Source: Actinoplanes sp. TBRC 11911 (GTDB taxonomy: Bacteria; Actinomycetota; Actinomycetes; Mycobacteriales; Micromonosporaceae). From it: 64,000 nucleotides of DNA. Below the pieces are notes generated by a model. It worked only from the letters and a program-made list of their open reading frames with translations. It made no database searches and was not told where the DNA came from. The position numbers were made by a program, and so were the translations under genes. Location of the stretch: assembly GCF_012933445.1 (NCBI RefSeq), contig NZ_JABBNC010000003.1:1-64000 (forward strand), written 5' to 3'. Each line of letters starts with the position of its first letter. Positions within the stretch are counted from its first letter, which is position 1. Below are positions 41,664 through 50,691 of the stretch, piece by piece.

Positions 41664-42341
41664 CTAGACGGGAACCGATACGAGGATTTGACCGGCGTAA
41701 GTCTCTGCCTGAACGCGCGCCACCGACGCCGGGTCCATCAGCGCCGCACCGTCCACAACGGCGGTGTCCGCCGAGGTCAGCCAGCTTCCGGCCGGCTCAC
41801 GTGTGCCGTCCGGGGCCACCACGACCAGGCGGCACTCCTCGCCCGCCGGTACCGCGCCGACCTCCGCGTGCACCCGGACCCAGCCGGCCGCGGGCCGCAC
41901 CGAGACGCTCATGGTGGCGCCGGTGGCGGGGTCGGTCGCGGCGCCGGTGCGGGTGCCGGGCAGGGTGGGCGTGGCGGCCGTGCCGGTGGTGATCAAACTG
42001 ACGTCCGGTGTGGTGAGACGCCCGGCGATCAGGCCACCGGCCAGGGCCAGCAGCCCGGCCGCGACACCCACCGCGATCCGGATCGTGCGTCGCTGCCGGG
42101 CCCGGTCGCGGTGCTCGTCGCGTACCTGTCGCAAGGTTTTCTGCAGCAGCAGCTCACCGTCCGGCGGCGGGCCGTCGAGAAAGGCCTCGGGCGGGATCTC
42201 GCCGAGCGCCGCCTCCATCTCGCGCAGGTCGTCGACCTCGCGGCGGCACGAGGCGCAGTCGTCGAGATGGACCCGGAGCACCTCCTGCTGCTGCCGATCA
42301 AGAACACCCAGCACGTACGCCCCGAGGAGTTGCGAACTCAT
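41664..42341 (-). CDS. Anti-sigma factor with zinc-binding domain (RskA-like)
   Basis: Membrane anti-sigma factor of 225 residues. Zinc motif His25-x3-Cys29-x2-Cys32 (HLDDCASC) in the N-terminal ZAS domain, a membrane helix (about 89-106), and an extracellular beta domain resembling RskA C-termini (WVRVHAEVGAVPAGEECRLV, ending GQILVSVPV). Its start overlaps the sigma-factor stop by ATGA, so the two are made together. Confidence 0.9.
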   Translation of the reverse strand: MSSQLLGAYVLGVLDRQQQEVLRVHLDDCASCRREVDDLREMEAALGEIPPEAFLDGPPPDGELLLQKTLRQVRDEHRDRARQRRTIRIAVGVAAGLLALAGGLIAGRLTTPDVSLITTGTAATPTLPGTRTGAATDPATGATMSVSVRPAAGWVRVHAEVGAVPAGEECRLVVVAPDGTREPAGSWLTSADTAVVDGAALMDPASVARVQAETYAGQILVSVPV

Positions 42342-42769
42342 CCGGCCCCCTCGAAGACGGCACCCCGCAGGCCCAGCAGTGCCTGATAGCTGCGCGACAT
42401 CACGATGCCCGCCTCGAGGCCGAGCGACCGGGCGGTCTCGTCCACGTCGCGGCCCTGGAAGTAGAGCGCGTCCAGCACCTGACGCTGCTCGGCCGGCAGG
42501 GAGTCGAGCGCGGTCAGCACCGCCATCGGATCGGGCTGGCCCACGACCTGCCCGGCGACCCGGGCCCGGAGCAGCACGAACAGGTGCGCGCGTCCGCCGC
42601 TCAGCGCCTCCGGGTCGTGCGCGGCCGCGACCAGCGTCTCCCGCACCACGTCCTCGGCCAGCCCGCGGTCACCGGTCAGTCGCGTGGCGAAGGCGACCAT
42701 CGCCGCCCCGTGCTCCTGGAACAGCCCACGGACGAGCACCTCCTCGGCCGTGGCGTCGCGCGGGCTCAC
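42338..42769 (-). CDS. ECF sigma factor (short)
   Basis: A 143-residue ECF sigma factor, shorter than the usual 170-200. Region 2 is MVAFATRLTGDRGLAEDVVRET; region 4 is LDSLPAEQRQVLDALYFQGR, then DVDETARSLGLEAGIVMSRSY. It is flanked with four-base overlaps by the beta-propeller gene and the anti-sigma gene. The divergence from consensus in region 2 makes its promoter preference hard to guess. Confidence 0.85.
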   Translation of the reverse strand: MSPRDATAEEVLVRGLFQEHGAAMVAFATRLTGDRGLAEDVVRETLVAAAHDPEALSGGRAHLFVLLRARVAGQVVGQPDPMAVLTALDSLPAEQRQVLDALYFQGRDVDETARSLGLEAGIVMSRSYQALLGLRGAVFEGAG

Positions 42770-44466
42770 GCACCCACCTTCAGCACGGAGACCGTGTTGT
42801 CGTCGCCGTTGGACACGTAGGCGAATCGGCCGTCCGGGGACACGCCGACCGTACGGGGGCTGCGGCCGACCTTGACCGTCGAGGTCACCTTGCCGGTGCG
42901 TCCGTTCAGCACCGAGACGGTGTTGTCGCCCTCGTTGACCACGTACGCGTGCTCGCCGTCGGCCGCGAACGCCACCGACTGCGGCTCGGTGCCGACCTTG
43001 ACCGGGTCTCCGCGTTTCAGGGTCAGCGCGTCGATCAGGTTCGTCGCGTTCGCCTCGTAGCCGGCCACGATCACCCGCCGCCCGTCCGGTGAGACCGCCA
43101 GGCTGTGCGGCGCCTTACTCACCGGAATGGTCTTGAGTACCTTGTCGGCCCGCATGTCGATCACGGACACCACGTTCGACTCGTGGTTCGGGGTGAACGC
43201 GCGCATCAGATCGCCGGAGAAGCCCACCGCGTGCGGATTCGCCACCACGGTGATCTTCGCGTCCCGGCGGGTGCCCGTCGCGTCGTACACCTCGATGTTG
43301 CCCTTGCTGTGGATCGGCACCCAGAGGCGGCCGTCCGGGCCGACCGACAACGCGTACGGCTGGACGCCGGTGTCCAGGTTGCGCAGCACCTTGCGGCTCG
43401 CCGTGTCGACCACCGCGACCCCGCTGCCGTCCAGCAGGTCCTCGTACATCGAGACGAAGACCAGCTTGCCGTCGCGCGAGACGGCCACGAACCGCGGTGT
43501 GTTACGCAGCTGGATCGAGCTGACCTGGCGAGTTTGCGCGTCCATCACGGACAGCACGTGCGAACTCTGGTTCGCGATGTAGACCGTGCTGCCGTCGGGG
43601 GAGACGACGACGCCTTCGGGTTCGGCGCCGACGCGTACGGTTGCGGCGATTGTCGGTTTGTCGACGCTGCGAATGCGGTTGGCCAGCGGAACCTGAGCCG
43701 GCCCGGGAGTGGTGAGAGCCTGCCCCTTGAAGGTGGACGGGGCCGGCGTCGGGCCGATGCCCTGCACGGCGGCCGGCGCGCTCGGTGGCCGGTTCATCGT
43801 GAACGCGACAGCGACACCGGCGCCGCCGAGCAGCACGAGCGCGGTCAGGCCGCCGACCAGCGCGGTCGCACCGAGACGGCGGCGGCTGCGCGGCGGCGGC
43901 GTGGGCGGCAGGACGGTCATCCGCAGGCCGCGCACGCCGGACGTCGTCGACTCGTACGCCTCGGCGACCGAGCGGGGCACCGGCGCGGCCTCGGTGACCT
44001 GGCCGGTGACGCGCACATCGGCCCAGCCGGCCGGACCGCGCACGGTGACCGAGCCGTCCAGCCAGTCGGTGCGCGGCAGCCAGACGACGCGCAGCTGACG
44101 GCCGGTGAGCATGGCCCGCAGCCCCGGACCGGAGACGGTGACGGTGGCCGCCGCGACGGCCAGCGGCGGCCCCTCGACCAGCACGTCCGCGACCAGGCGC
44201 GGGGTGCCGGGGGCGATCTGGCCGAAGTCGAGGCTGTCCGGGTTCAGGCGGATCGCCGTACGCTCCAGCGCCCGCGCGGCGGCGGACGCCACGCTGCGGC
44301 TGTCGTCGTCGGTGAGCCGTTGCAGCTCCCGGCGGGCGGCAGCCGCCATCGCGAGATCGGCCCCGAACGCCAGGCGGGACAACTCGTCCACCGCGGTGAG
44401 ACGAGACTCCCGGATCGGGCTGTCGATCTCGGTCATCACATGCGACGGAAGGACCTGCTCACTCAT
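42766..44466 (-). CDS. Membrane-anchored YVTN beta-propeller protein
   Basis: A 566-residue protein. Cytoplasmic N-terminus with HEAT-like helices (ELSRLAFGADLAMAAAARRE, DDDSRSVASAAARALE) and an Ig-like ASH-type domain (LNPDSLDFGQIAPGTPRLVA), one membrane helix (about 205-228, ALVGGLTALVLLGGAGVAVA), then a seven-bladed YVTN propeller outside (VVVSPDGSTVYIAN, LAVSPDGRRVIVAG, VGVSPDGRFAYVSN). It is the first gene of a three-gene coupled operon with an ECF sigma and its anti-sigma factor, which suggests an extracellular sensor. Confidence 0.88.
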   Translation of the reverse strand: MSEQVLPSHVMTEIDSPIRESRLTAVDELSRLAFGADLAMAAAARRELQRLTDDDSRSVASAAARALERTAIRLNPDSLDFGQIAPGTPRLVADVLVEGPPLAVAAATVTVSGPGLRAMLTGRQLRVVWLPRTDWLDGSVTVRGPAGWADVRVTGQVTEAAPVPRSVAEAYESTTSGVRGLRMTVLPPTPPPRSRRRLGATALVGGLTALVLLGGAGVAVAFTMNRPPSAPAAVQGIGPTPAPSTFKGQALTTPGPAQVPLANRIRSVDKPTIAATVRVGAEPEGVVVSPDGSTVYIANQSSHVLSVMDAQTRQVSSIQLRNTPRFVAVSRDGKLVFVSMYEDLLDGSGVAVVDTASRKVLRNLDTGVQPYALSVGPDGRLWVPIHSKGNIEVYDATGTRRDAKITVVANPHAVGFSGDLMRAFTPNHESNVVSVIDMRADKVLKTIPVSKAPHSLAVSPDGRRVIVAGYEANATNLIDALTLKRGDPVKVGTEPQSVAFAADGEHAYVVNEGDNTVSVLNGRTGKVTSTVKVGRSPRTVGVSPDGRFAYVSNGDDNTVSVLKVGA

Positions 44467-44607
44467 AGTTCCACCACGATCATCATGCGTGACTATGGAT
44501 GCGAGCGTAACCCATCGGGTCACCCGCCTCCATGATCCACTTTGTACGGTGGTCGCGGACGTCCCGTAAGATCGGCGATCCGGACCACTCCGCGAAGGGG
44601 ATCGCCC

Positions 44608-45411
44608 GTGTCTGCACACTCCAGGATTGATACGTCCGTTCCCCATCCCGCTCGCCGATACAACTACTGGCTCGGTGGCAAAGACCATTTCGAGGCGGAC
44701 CGGCAAAGCGGTGACGCGATCGAGCGGGCGTTCCCGATCGTGGTGGAGCTCGCACGCGCGAACCGGGCTTTCATGCGCCGAAGCGTGAAATTTCTGGCCG
44801 ACACCGGCATCCGGCAATTCCTGGACATCGGCACCGGCCTGCCCGCGCCGGACAACACGCACGAGATCGCGCAGCGCGTCGACCCGTCGTCCCGGGTGGT
44901 CTACGTGGACAACGACCCGATCGTGATGGTGCACGCGCGGGCGCTGATGCAGGGTGATCCCCGCGGCCGGACGGCGTATCTGGAGGCCGACCTGCGCGAC
45001 CCGGACGCGATCCTGGCGCACCCGGCGCTGCGCGACACCCTCGACCCGGAGCAGCCGGTCGGGCTGTTATTGCTGGCCATCCTGCATTTCCTGCACGACG
45101 ACGAGCAGACCGCGGCGGTGGTGCGCCGCTTGGTCGACTCGCTGCCGTCCGGCAGCTATCTGGCGCTGAGTCACGGCACGATGGATTTCAGTACGCCCGA
45201 GGGTGTGGCCGCGTACGAGAAGATGTTCGCCGCGGGCGGGACGGATGTGCGCGCCCGGTCGAAGGCCACGATCGACGAGTATTTCGACGGGTTGGAGATC
45301 GTCGACCCGGGCATCGTGGCGGTGAGCGACTGGCGTCCGGAGGATCGGGCCGAGGAGCGTCCGGTCAGCACCGACCTGGGGATCTACGCCGTGGTGGGGC
45401 GGAAGGCTTAG
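44608..45411 (+). CDS. SAM-dependent methyltransferase (DUF574/Methyltransf_19)
   Basis: Actinobacterial methyltransferase of 267 residues. The N-terminal signature VPHPARRYNYWLGGKDHFEA followed by RRSVKFLADTGIRQFLDIGTGLP (SAM site), VVYVDNDPIVMVHARAL and GLLLLAILHFLHDDE is characteristic. The GTG start follows GAAGGGG. Substrate unknown. It is divergent from the beta-propeller operon. Confidence 0.92.
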   Translation: MSAHSRIDTSVPHPARRYNYWLGGKDHFEADRQSGDAIERAFPIVVELARANRAFMRRSVKFLADTGIRQFLDIGTGLPAPDNTHEIAQRVDPSSRVVYVDNDPIVMVHARALMQGDPRGRTAYLEADLRDPDAILAHPALRDTLDPEQPVGLLLLAILHFLHDDEQTAAVVRRLVDSLPSGSYLALSHGTMDFSTPEGVAAYEKMFAAGGTDVRARSKATIDEYFDGLEIVDPGIVAVSDWRPEDRAEERPVSTDLGIYAVVGRKA

Positions 45412-45464
45412 GCGCTTGGAACGCGACCGGGCCGCCGCTCGGGCGCGACCCCGTCATCGCGATC

Positions 45465-45805
45465 CGTTCGCGGGCGGGTGGTCCCGCTATGTGGACAGTG
45501 CGGCCACATCGTGGATTTTTGTGAACCTTGGAGAGTTGCGCCCACATTCGAGCCACAACTCTCCAAGGTTCACATTCGGGCGGCGAACCTGGCCGGACGA
45601 AAGCCTCATCGTCTAACAAAAGCATCCTCCACAGTGGATGCGGGTCTCACATCCCGGACGCTGGGCCCAGGATGTGGTGACCCGTCTCGGCAGGTGGTCG
45701 GCCGTCCCACGGAATGGAAACCCCGCGCACCACCCGCCGGGTCAGCAGCCCTGCTGACGCGCCAATCCGAGCCTCGCGACCGGAAATGTCGGACATGTGA
45801 AAAGA
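45465..45805 (-). repeat. Dispersed structured repeat, copy 3
   Basis: Intact copy in reverse orientation, filling most of the gap between the methyltransferase and dhaM. Hairpin core at 45523-45571 with perfect arms GAACCTTGGAGAGTT and AACTCTCCAAGGTTC around GCGCCCACATTCGAGCCAC. Outer end CCGGAAATGTCGGACATGTG near 45780-45799. On reversal it aligns with copy 2 over essentially the whole length. No gene in the gap. Confidence 0.88.
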
Positions 45806-45894
45806 TGGGGGCAGCTCCCGACACGCTAACTTGAGGGCAGCGTGACGACGGGACCCGCTGGCGACTGTGTAACGGACGACGAGCGGCCGAGGAC

Positions 45895-48669
45895 CTACTC
45901 CTTTCGGGAGGCTCGCACGTCGCCTGCGCCCGGCAAGCCCAGTGCCGCGGAGGCTGACGCCGCGTCCACCGTGGTCGAGCGCACCGCCTCCTTGGTGGCC
46001 GGGATCAGCGGCGGCGCCACGCTGAGTTCGCGCACGCCCAGGTCGATCAGCAGCGGGATCGCGATCTCGTCGGCGGCCAGCTCACCGCAGACGGCCACCA
46101 GCACCCGCTCCCCCGCGGCCCGGCAGGTCATCTCGATCAGGCGCAGCACGCCCGGATCCAGCCCGTCGGCCAGCCGGGCGAGCGCGGGATTGCCCCGCTC
46201 GGCGGCCAGCGTGTACTGCGTCAGGTCGTTGGTGCCGATGCTGAAGAAGTCGACGTGCGGCGCGAACGCGGCCGCCTTCAACGCGGCGGCCGGCACCTCG
46301 ATCATGATGCCGACCTGCAGATCCTCCCGGACCGGGCCGGCCTTCGCGATCGCCTCGTCGAGCATCTGCCGCGCGCGTAGCAGCTCGTCGACCGTGCTGA
46401 CCATCGGGAACATGACGCTGACCGGCACCTCACGGGCGACGGTGGCGATCGCCAGGAGCTGGTCGGCGAACAGTTGCGGATGATCGAGCGAGTGCCGCAG
46501 CCCGCGTACGCCGAGGAACGGGTTCTGCTCGACCGGACCCGGCAGGTAGCGCAACGGTTTGTCGCCGCCGACATCCAGGGTGCGCAGGGTGATCCGCCGG
46601 CCGCCGAGCGCGTTGGCGATCTCTCGATAGGTGGCGACCTGCTCGTCCACTCCCGGCGCGGCGTCGCGGTCCAGGAAGAGGAACTCGGTGCGCACCAGGC
46701 CGGCCAGGTCGGCTCCGATCGCGCCGAGGGCGTCGTTCAACGAGCCGATGTTCGCGCCGACCAGGATCGTGACGCCGTCGCCGGTCAACGCCGGGCCGGC
46801 AGCGCGGCCGAGGCTTTCCGCGCGGCGTTGTTCCTGGTCGCGGGCGCGCTCACGGAACTGCGCGAGGACCTCCTCGGTCGGTCCGGCGACGATCTCCCCG
46901 GTGCCGCCGTCAAAGGCGACCAGGGTGCCGTCGGGGAGATCCAGGAGGGCCGGTCCCAGGCCGACGATGGCCGGGATTCCCCTCGTACGCGCGATGATCG
47001 CCGCGTGCGAGGTCGGGCTGCCGTCCGCGAGCAGCAGGCCGGTCACGTTCGCGGGATCGAGCCCCGCGGTCTCGGCCGGGGTGAGGTCGGCCGCGATGAG
47101 CACACCGGTCCCGTCGAGACTGGTGGCCGCGACGCCGAGAATGGCCCGCAGTACTTGATCGGCGACGGCGCGGACGTCGGCGGCGCGGGCTTTCAGGTAC
47201 GGGTCGGCGAGCGCGTCGAACTCACCGGCAACCCGTTCCGCGGCGCCCGCCCATGCGTTCGGCGCGGCAGCCCCGTCCGCGACCCGCGCCCGGACGTCGT
47301 CGAGCAGGTCATCGTCATCGAGCAGCTGGAGGTGCGCCTCGAAGATCCCGCTTTGATCGTCGATCCCCCGCAGCTCAGCTTGGACGGTGCCGATCGCCGC
47401 CGCGACGCGCGCCCACTCCGCGGCCGCCCCTTGCGACGATATTTCCGGAATTTCCACCGGGGCGGCCCGCGCTCGCCAGACAGCCCCGATAGCAACCCCC
47501 GGCGAGGCCCCGACACCGCGGGACGCCGGGCCCGATCCGAGGGCGGCCGATGGCGAGGCGTCGCCTTCCCAGGCAGCCGCACCCGATCCGACGGCAGCCC
47601 CTGCCGAACCGCGGCCTTCCTGCGCAGCCTCACCCGATCCGACGGCAGCCCCTGCCGAACCGCGGCCTTCCTGCGCAGCCTCGCCCGATTTAACGGATAT
47701 TTCGTTAAAAAACGGGGGCGACGTTGGCGTTTGGGGTTCGGCCGACGAGGAAGAGGGTGCGGCAGACGGCGGCTGGCGATCGGACGGCACGGCGGACACG
47801 GCGGGGGCCGCGGACACGGCGGGGGCCGCGGACACGGCGGGGGCGGCGGGGGCGGCGGGGGCGGCGAAGCCCGGCGGTGAGTTCGGATCCGCCGCAACCC
47901 GCACGGTGGGTGACGCGGGCGTTAGGTAGGGCGCGGAGTTGACCGTGTCGGGGGACTCGTCGAAGGCTCGGGCCGCCAAGGCGAGCACCGCCTCGACCGC
48001 CTCCGTGGACTGCCGGCCGGTCGCGCGGACCTCGAGGTCGTGGCCCTTCAGCGCGCCCAGGGTGGCGACCCGGGACAAGCTCGACGCCGGGACCCAGGCC
48101 GAACTGGTGGTGCGGTTGCGGAGCTCCACCTTTGCGTCGAAAGCGCGAACCTCCGCTACCAGGCGAGCGGCCGGGCGGGCATGCAAGCCGTGCGGGTTGG
48201 TCACCGTCAAAAGGACGCCCTCGTGGCCGGCTGCGTCGTCCACCTGGCCGGCTTCAACCGGCGTACCCAATTGGGATTGTTTGCCTGCCAAGCCTGCGGC
48301 CGCCTCTGCTGCCACCTCGTCGCGGGAAGCGCCGGAAGCAGCTGCGACCGCGGCCGCGACGAGGCCCTCGACCAGCGGGGCCGGGCACAGCGTTACCCGG
48401 TCCCGCAGGGCGTCGTCGTCCAGCAGGTCCAGGGCCAGCTCGGCGGAGAGGACCGCGCTGCCCAAATCCATCAAGACGACCACGCCGTCGCCCCGATCGG
48501 CGGCGGTGATCGCCTCGGTGATGGCCATGGCGTCGGTGCCGAACGTCGTCTCGTCCAAGCCGGCGGCGATCTCCAGTGGCACGTCCTGGCCGTGCAGCAT
48601 CTCGGCGGCCAGCGCGACCGCCGCCTCGGCCAGCGCGTGACTGTGGCTGACCACCACCAGACCGACCAT
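45895..48669 (-). CDS. dhaM: DhaM-type PTS fusion: EIIA-HPr-full-length EI
   Basis: A 924-residue phosphotransfer protein for dihydroxyacetone kinase. EIIA-Man-like domain 1-130 with His9 (VVVSHSH), HPr domain about 150-240 with His163 (NPHGLHARPA), a long Ala/Pro/Gly/Ser-rich linker (about 250-390), then a complete enzyme I: phosphohistidine domain with His555 (GSPTSHAAIIAR), and the PEP-binding barrel with GVRGLRHSLDHP, GIMIEVPAAA, FFSIGTNDLTQY and VAVCGELAAD. E. coli DhaM has only an N-terminal EI part, so this version can take phosphate from PEP itself. It follows dhaL with a one-base overlap. Confidence 0.92.
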   Translation of the reverse strand: MVGLVVVSHSHALAEAAVALAAEMLHGQDVPLEIAAGLDETTFGTDAMAITEAITAADRGDGVVVLMDLGSAVLSAELALDLLDDDALRDRVTLCPAPLVEGLVAAAVAAASGASRDEVAAEAAAGLAGKQSQLGTPVEAGQVDDAAGHEGVLLTVTNPHGLHARPAARLVAEVRAFDAKVELRNRTTSSAWVPASSLSRVATLGALKGHDLEVRATGRQSTEAVEAVLALAARAFDESPDTVNSAPYLTPASPTVRVAADPNSPPGFAAPAAPAAPAVSAAPAVSAAPAVSAVPSDRQPPSAAPSSSSAEPQTPTSPPFFNEISVKSGEAAQEGRGSAGAAVGSGEAAQEGRGSAGAAVGSGAAAWEGDASPSAALGSGPASRGVGASPGVAIGAVWRARAAPVEIPEISSQGAAAEWARVAAAIGTVQAELRGIDDQSGIFEAHLQLLDDDDLLDDVRARVADGAAAPNAWAGAAERVAGEFDALADPYLKARAADVRAVADQVLRAILGVAATSLDGTGVLIAADLTPAETAGLDPANVTGLLLADGSPTSHAAIIARTRGIPAIVGLGPALLDLPDGTLVAFDGGTGEIVAGPTEEVLAQFRERARDQEQRRAESLGRAAGPALTGDGVTILVGANIGSLNDALGAIGADLAGLVRTEFLFLDRDAAPGVDEQVATYREIANALGGRRITLRTLDVGGDKPLRYLPGPVEQNPFLGVRGLRHSLDHPQLFADQLLAIATVAREVPVSVMFPMVSTVDELLRARQMLDEAIAKAGPVREDLQVGIMIEVPAAALKAAAFAPHVDFFSIGTNDLTQYTLAAERGNPALARLADGLDPGVLRLIEMTCRAAGERVLVAVCGELAADEIAIPLLIDLGVRELSVAPPLIPATKEAVRSTTVDAASASAALGLPGAGDVRASRKE
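47531..47683. repeat. 51-bp tandem repeat x3 in DhaM linker
   Basis: Two nearly identical 51-bp units (47582-47632 and 47633-47683) and one diverged unit before them encode SGEAAQEGRGSAGAAVG-type 17-mers. A shorter 18-bp Ala/Val repeat follows near 47800-47850. In-frame growth of the linker between HPr and EI. Confidence 0.88.
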
Positions 48670-49295
48670 CAGGCGGTCAGCGTTGTCGCGGCGGCGGCCA
48701 GCAGCATCGTCACGGAGGTGGCACCCGGGTCCTGGTGACCGGCGCTGCGCTCGCCCAGATAGCTGGCCCGGCCCTTGCGCGCGACCAGCGGGACCGTCGC
48801 GTCCCGGCCTTCCTCGCCGGCGCGCAACGCGGCCTGCATGGCGTCCGGGAACGGCATCCCGGCGGCGAGCGTGGCGTCCAGCGCGTCGACCGCGGGGGTC
48901 AGCGCGTCCACCATCGTCTTGTCACCGAGCTGCGCCTTGCCGCGGGCGAGCACCCCGTCCAGCCCGGCCCGCAGCATCTTGGCGAAGGTGCCGTCGTCGA
49001 GCGTCTCGGCGTCCCCGGCCGCGGCGGCCATTCGCAGGAACGCCGTGCCGTAGAGCGGGCCGCTCGCCCCGCCGACCGTGCTGACGAGCGTCATGCCGGT
49101 GCGTTTCAGCAGCGCGGAGGGGGTGTCCGGTTTTTCCTCGTCGAGCATCTTGACGACGGCGTTGAGGCCGCGGGTCATGTTGGCGCCATGATCCGCGTCC
49201 CCGATCGCCGAGTCGAGCTCGGTGAGGTAGTCCTTGTTCTGCCCGACCAGCCGGGCGAACTCCCGGATCCACGCCGAGAAAGCGGCAGTGTCCAT
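48669..49295 (-). CDS. dhaL: Dihydroxyacetone kinase subunit DhaL
   Basis: ADP-binding subunit (208 residues) that carries the phosphoryl group from DhaM to dihydroxyacetone bound on DhaK. The metal-binding AIGDADHGANMTRG, GGASGPLYGTAFLR, GDKTMVDALTPA and YLGERSAGHQDPGA motifs are complete. One-base overlaps (TGATG) join it to dhaK and dhaM. Confidence 0.95.
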   Translation of the reverse strand: MDTAAFSAWIREFARLVGQNKDYLTELDSAIGDADHGANMTRGLNAVVKMLDEEKPDTPSALLKRTGMTLVSTVGGASGPLYGTAFLRMAAAAGDAETLDDGTFAKMLRAGLDGVLARGKAQLGDKTMVDALTPAVDALDATLAAGMPFPDAMQAALRAGEEGRDATVPLVARKGRASYLGERSAGHQDPGATSVTMLLAAAATTLTA

Positions 49296-50296
49296 CAGAT
49301 CCCCCACCGCAGCCCCGGCGTACGCACCGGCGCGTCCCACAACCGCAGGATCTCGTCGTCGGCCTTCAGCAGCGTGACCGAGCAGCCCGCCATGTCGAGG
49401 CTCGTGATGTACGGCCCGACCAGCGACCTGGCGATCGGGATGCCGGCCTTGCCGAGGATGTTGGCGACCTCGTTGTACATGACATAGAGCTCGATCAGCG
49501 GGGTCGCGCCCATGCCGTTCATGAAGACGATGACGCCGCCGCCACCGGTGAAGTCGTAGTCCGAGAGGATCGGGCTGACCAGCATCTCGGCGATCTCGTT
49601 GGCCGGCGCCATCGGGACGCGGCGGCGGCCGGGCTCGCCGTGGATGCCGATGCCGACCTCCATCTCGGCCTCGGACAGCTCGAACGTGGGCTTGCCGGCC
49701 GCCGGGACCGTGCAGGAGGTGAGCGCCAGGCCCATGCTCCGGCCGTTCGCGTTGACCTTGCGGGCCACCTCGGCGACCTCGGCCAGCGGGCGGCGTTCCT
49801 CGGCGGCGGCGCCGGCGATCTTCTCGAGCAGCACGGTGATGCCGACCCCGCGGCGCCCGGCGGTGTAGAGGCTGTCTTCCACGGCGACGTCGTCGTTGGT
49901 GACCACGGTCGCGACCTGCACGCCGGTCTCCGCCTCGGCCAGCTCGCCGGCCATCTCGAAGTTCATCACGTCGCCGGTGTAGTTCTTGACGATGTGCAGG
50001 ACGCCGGCGCCGCCGTCGACGCCCTTGGTCGCGGCGGCCATCTGGTCCGGCACCGGCGACGTGAAGATCTCGCCCGCGCACGCGGCGTCGAGCATGCCGA
50101 GACCGACGAAACCGCCGTGCAGCGGCTCGTGCCCCGACCCCCCGCCGGAGATGAGCCCGACCTTTCCCTGGACGGGCGCGTCACCGCGGAAGATGATGCG
50201 GTTTTCGTGATCCACTCGCAGCTCCGGGTGGGCGGCGGCGATGCCGCGCAGCGCGTCGGAGACTACGTTCGCCGGGTCGTTGATGAGCTTCTTCAT
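49295..50296 (-). CDS. dhaK: Dihydroxyacetone kinase subunit DhaK
   Basis: Substrate-binding subunit of 333 residues. [30 protein letters not shown], and [12 protein letters not shown] carrying the His that binds dihydroxyacetone covalently are present. GAGGAG precedes the ATG. It is first of the dhaK-dhaL-dhaM operon, which feeds glycerol or dihydroxyacetone into glycolysis as DHAP. Confidence 0.95.
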   Translation of the reverse strand: MKKLINDPANVVSDALRGIAAAHPELRVDHENRIIFRGDAPVQGKVGLISGGGSGHEPLHGGFVGLGMLDAACAGEIFTSPVPDQMAAATKGVDGGAGVLHIVKNYTGDVMNFEMAGELAEAETGVQVATVVTNDDVAVEDSLYTAGRRGVGITVLLEKIAGAAAEERRPLAEVAEVARKVNANGRSMGLALTSCTVPAAGKPTFELSEAEMEVGIGIHGEPGRRRVPMAPANEIAEMLVSPILSDYDFTGGGGVIVFMNGMGATPLIELYVMYNEVANILGKAGIPIARSLVGPYITSLDMAGCSVTLLKADDEILRLWDAPVRTPGLRWGI

Positions 50297-50647
50297 CGGT
50301 GGGCTCCTCGCTGCCGTTGCCAAGAACTGCCGTGACGAGAACTGCCAGTGAACAAGCTACGCCGGAGGGTGCCGGCGTCGCCCGGGTCGATCGTCATCCG
50401 CGCGAACGCGTTTTCACCAGGCACGCCGTTCGGCATTACCGAACACGCGCGAAGGGCCGGCGGCTGGTCGGCACGCGCATGTCCGACATTTCCGGCGGGC
50501 GCGATTTTGACGGCGCGGAGGGCGGCGGTGCGCGGCGAGGTGTGGTCGCGGCTCCGGCGGCCCCGGGCGCGGTGGAACGCGCCCGGGGCCATTGGTTGGT
50601 CCCGCCCGGCCCGGAGGGGGGTAAGGACGGGCGCGGACGGGACCGGA
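50297..50647. other. Intergenic region between dhaK and dctA
   Basis: No gene is seen. It contains the inverted repeat above and, at about 50478-50495, CATGTCCGACATTTCCGG, the same sequence that ends copies 3 and 4 of the dispersed repeat, without the hairpin core: a possible solo remnant. Confidence 0.5.
50428..50444. promoter_or_regulatory. Possible operator upstream of dhaKLM
   Basis: Perfect inverted repeat GTTCGG-CATTA-CCGAAC, 132 bases before dhaK, in an otherwise gene-free stretch. It could bind a regulator of the operon; unverified. Confidence 0.3.
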
Positions 50648-50682
50648 GCCGGTGGGACTCGAGGGGGTACGAACCCACCGGC
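50648..50682 (-). terminator. Hairpin after dctA
   Basis: Nine-bp stem GCCGGTGGG/CCCACCGGC around a 17-base loop, ten bases beyond the dctA stop on the minus strand. No U-tract. Confidence 0.55.
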
Positions 50683-50691
50683 GTTATCTCC

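Noticed and set aside
39062..41992. Very long plus-strand frame of 976 codons
   Set aside because: It is the GC-rich alternative frame of asnB continuing antisense through the EthD and DMT genes, has Arg/Gly/Ala shadow composition and no ribosome site.
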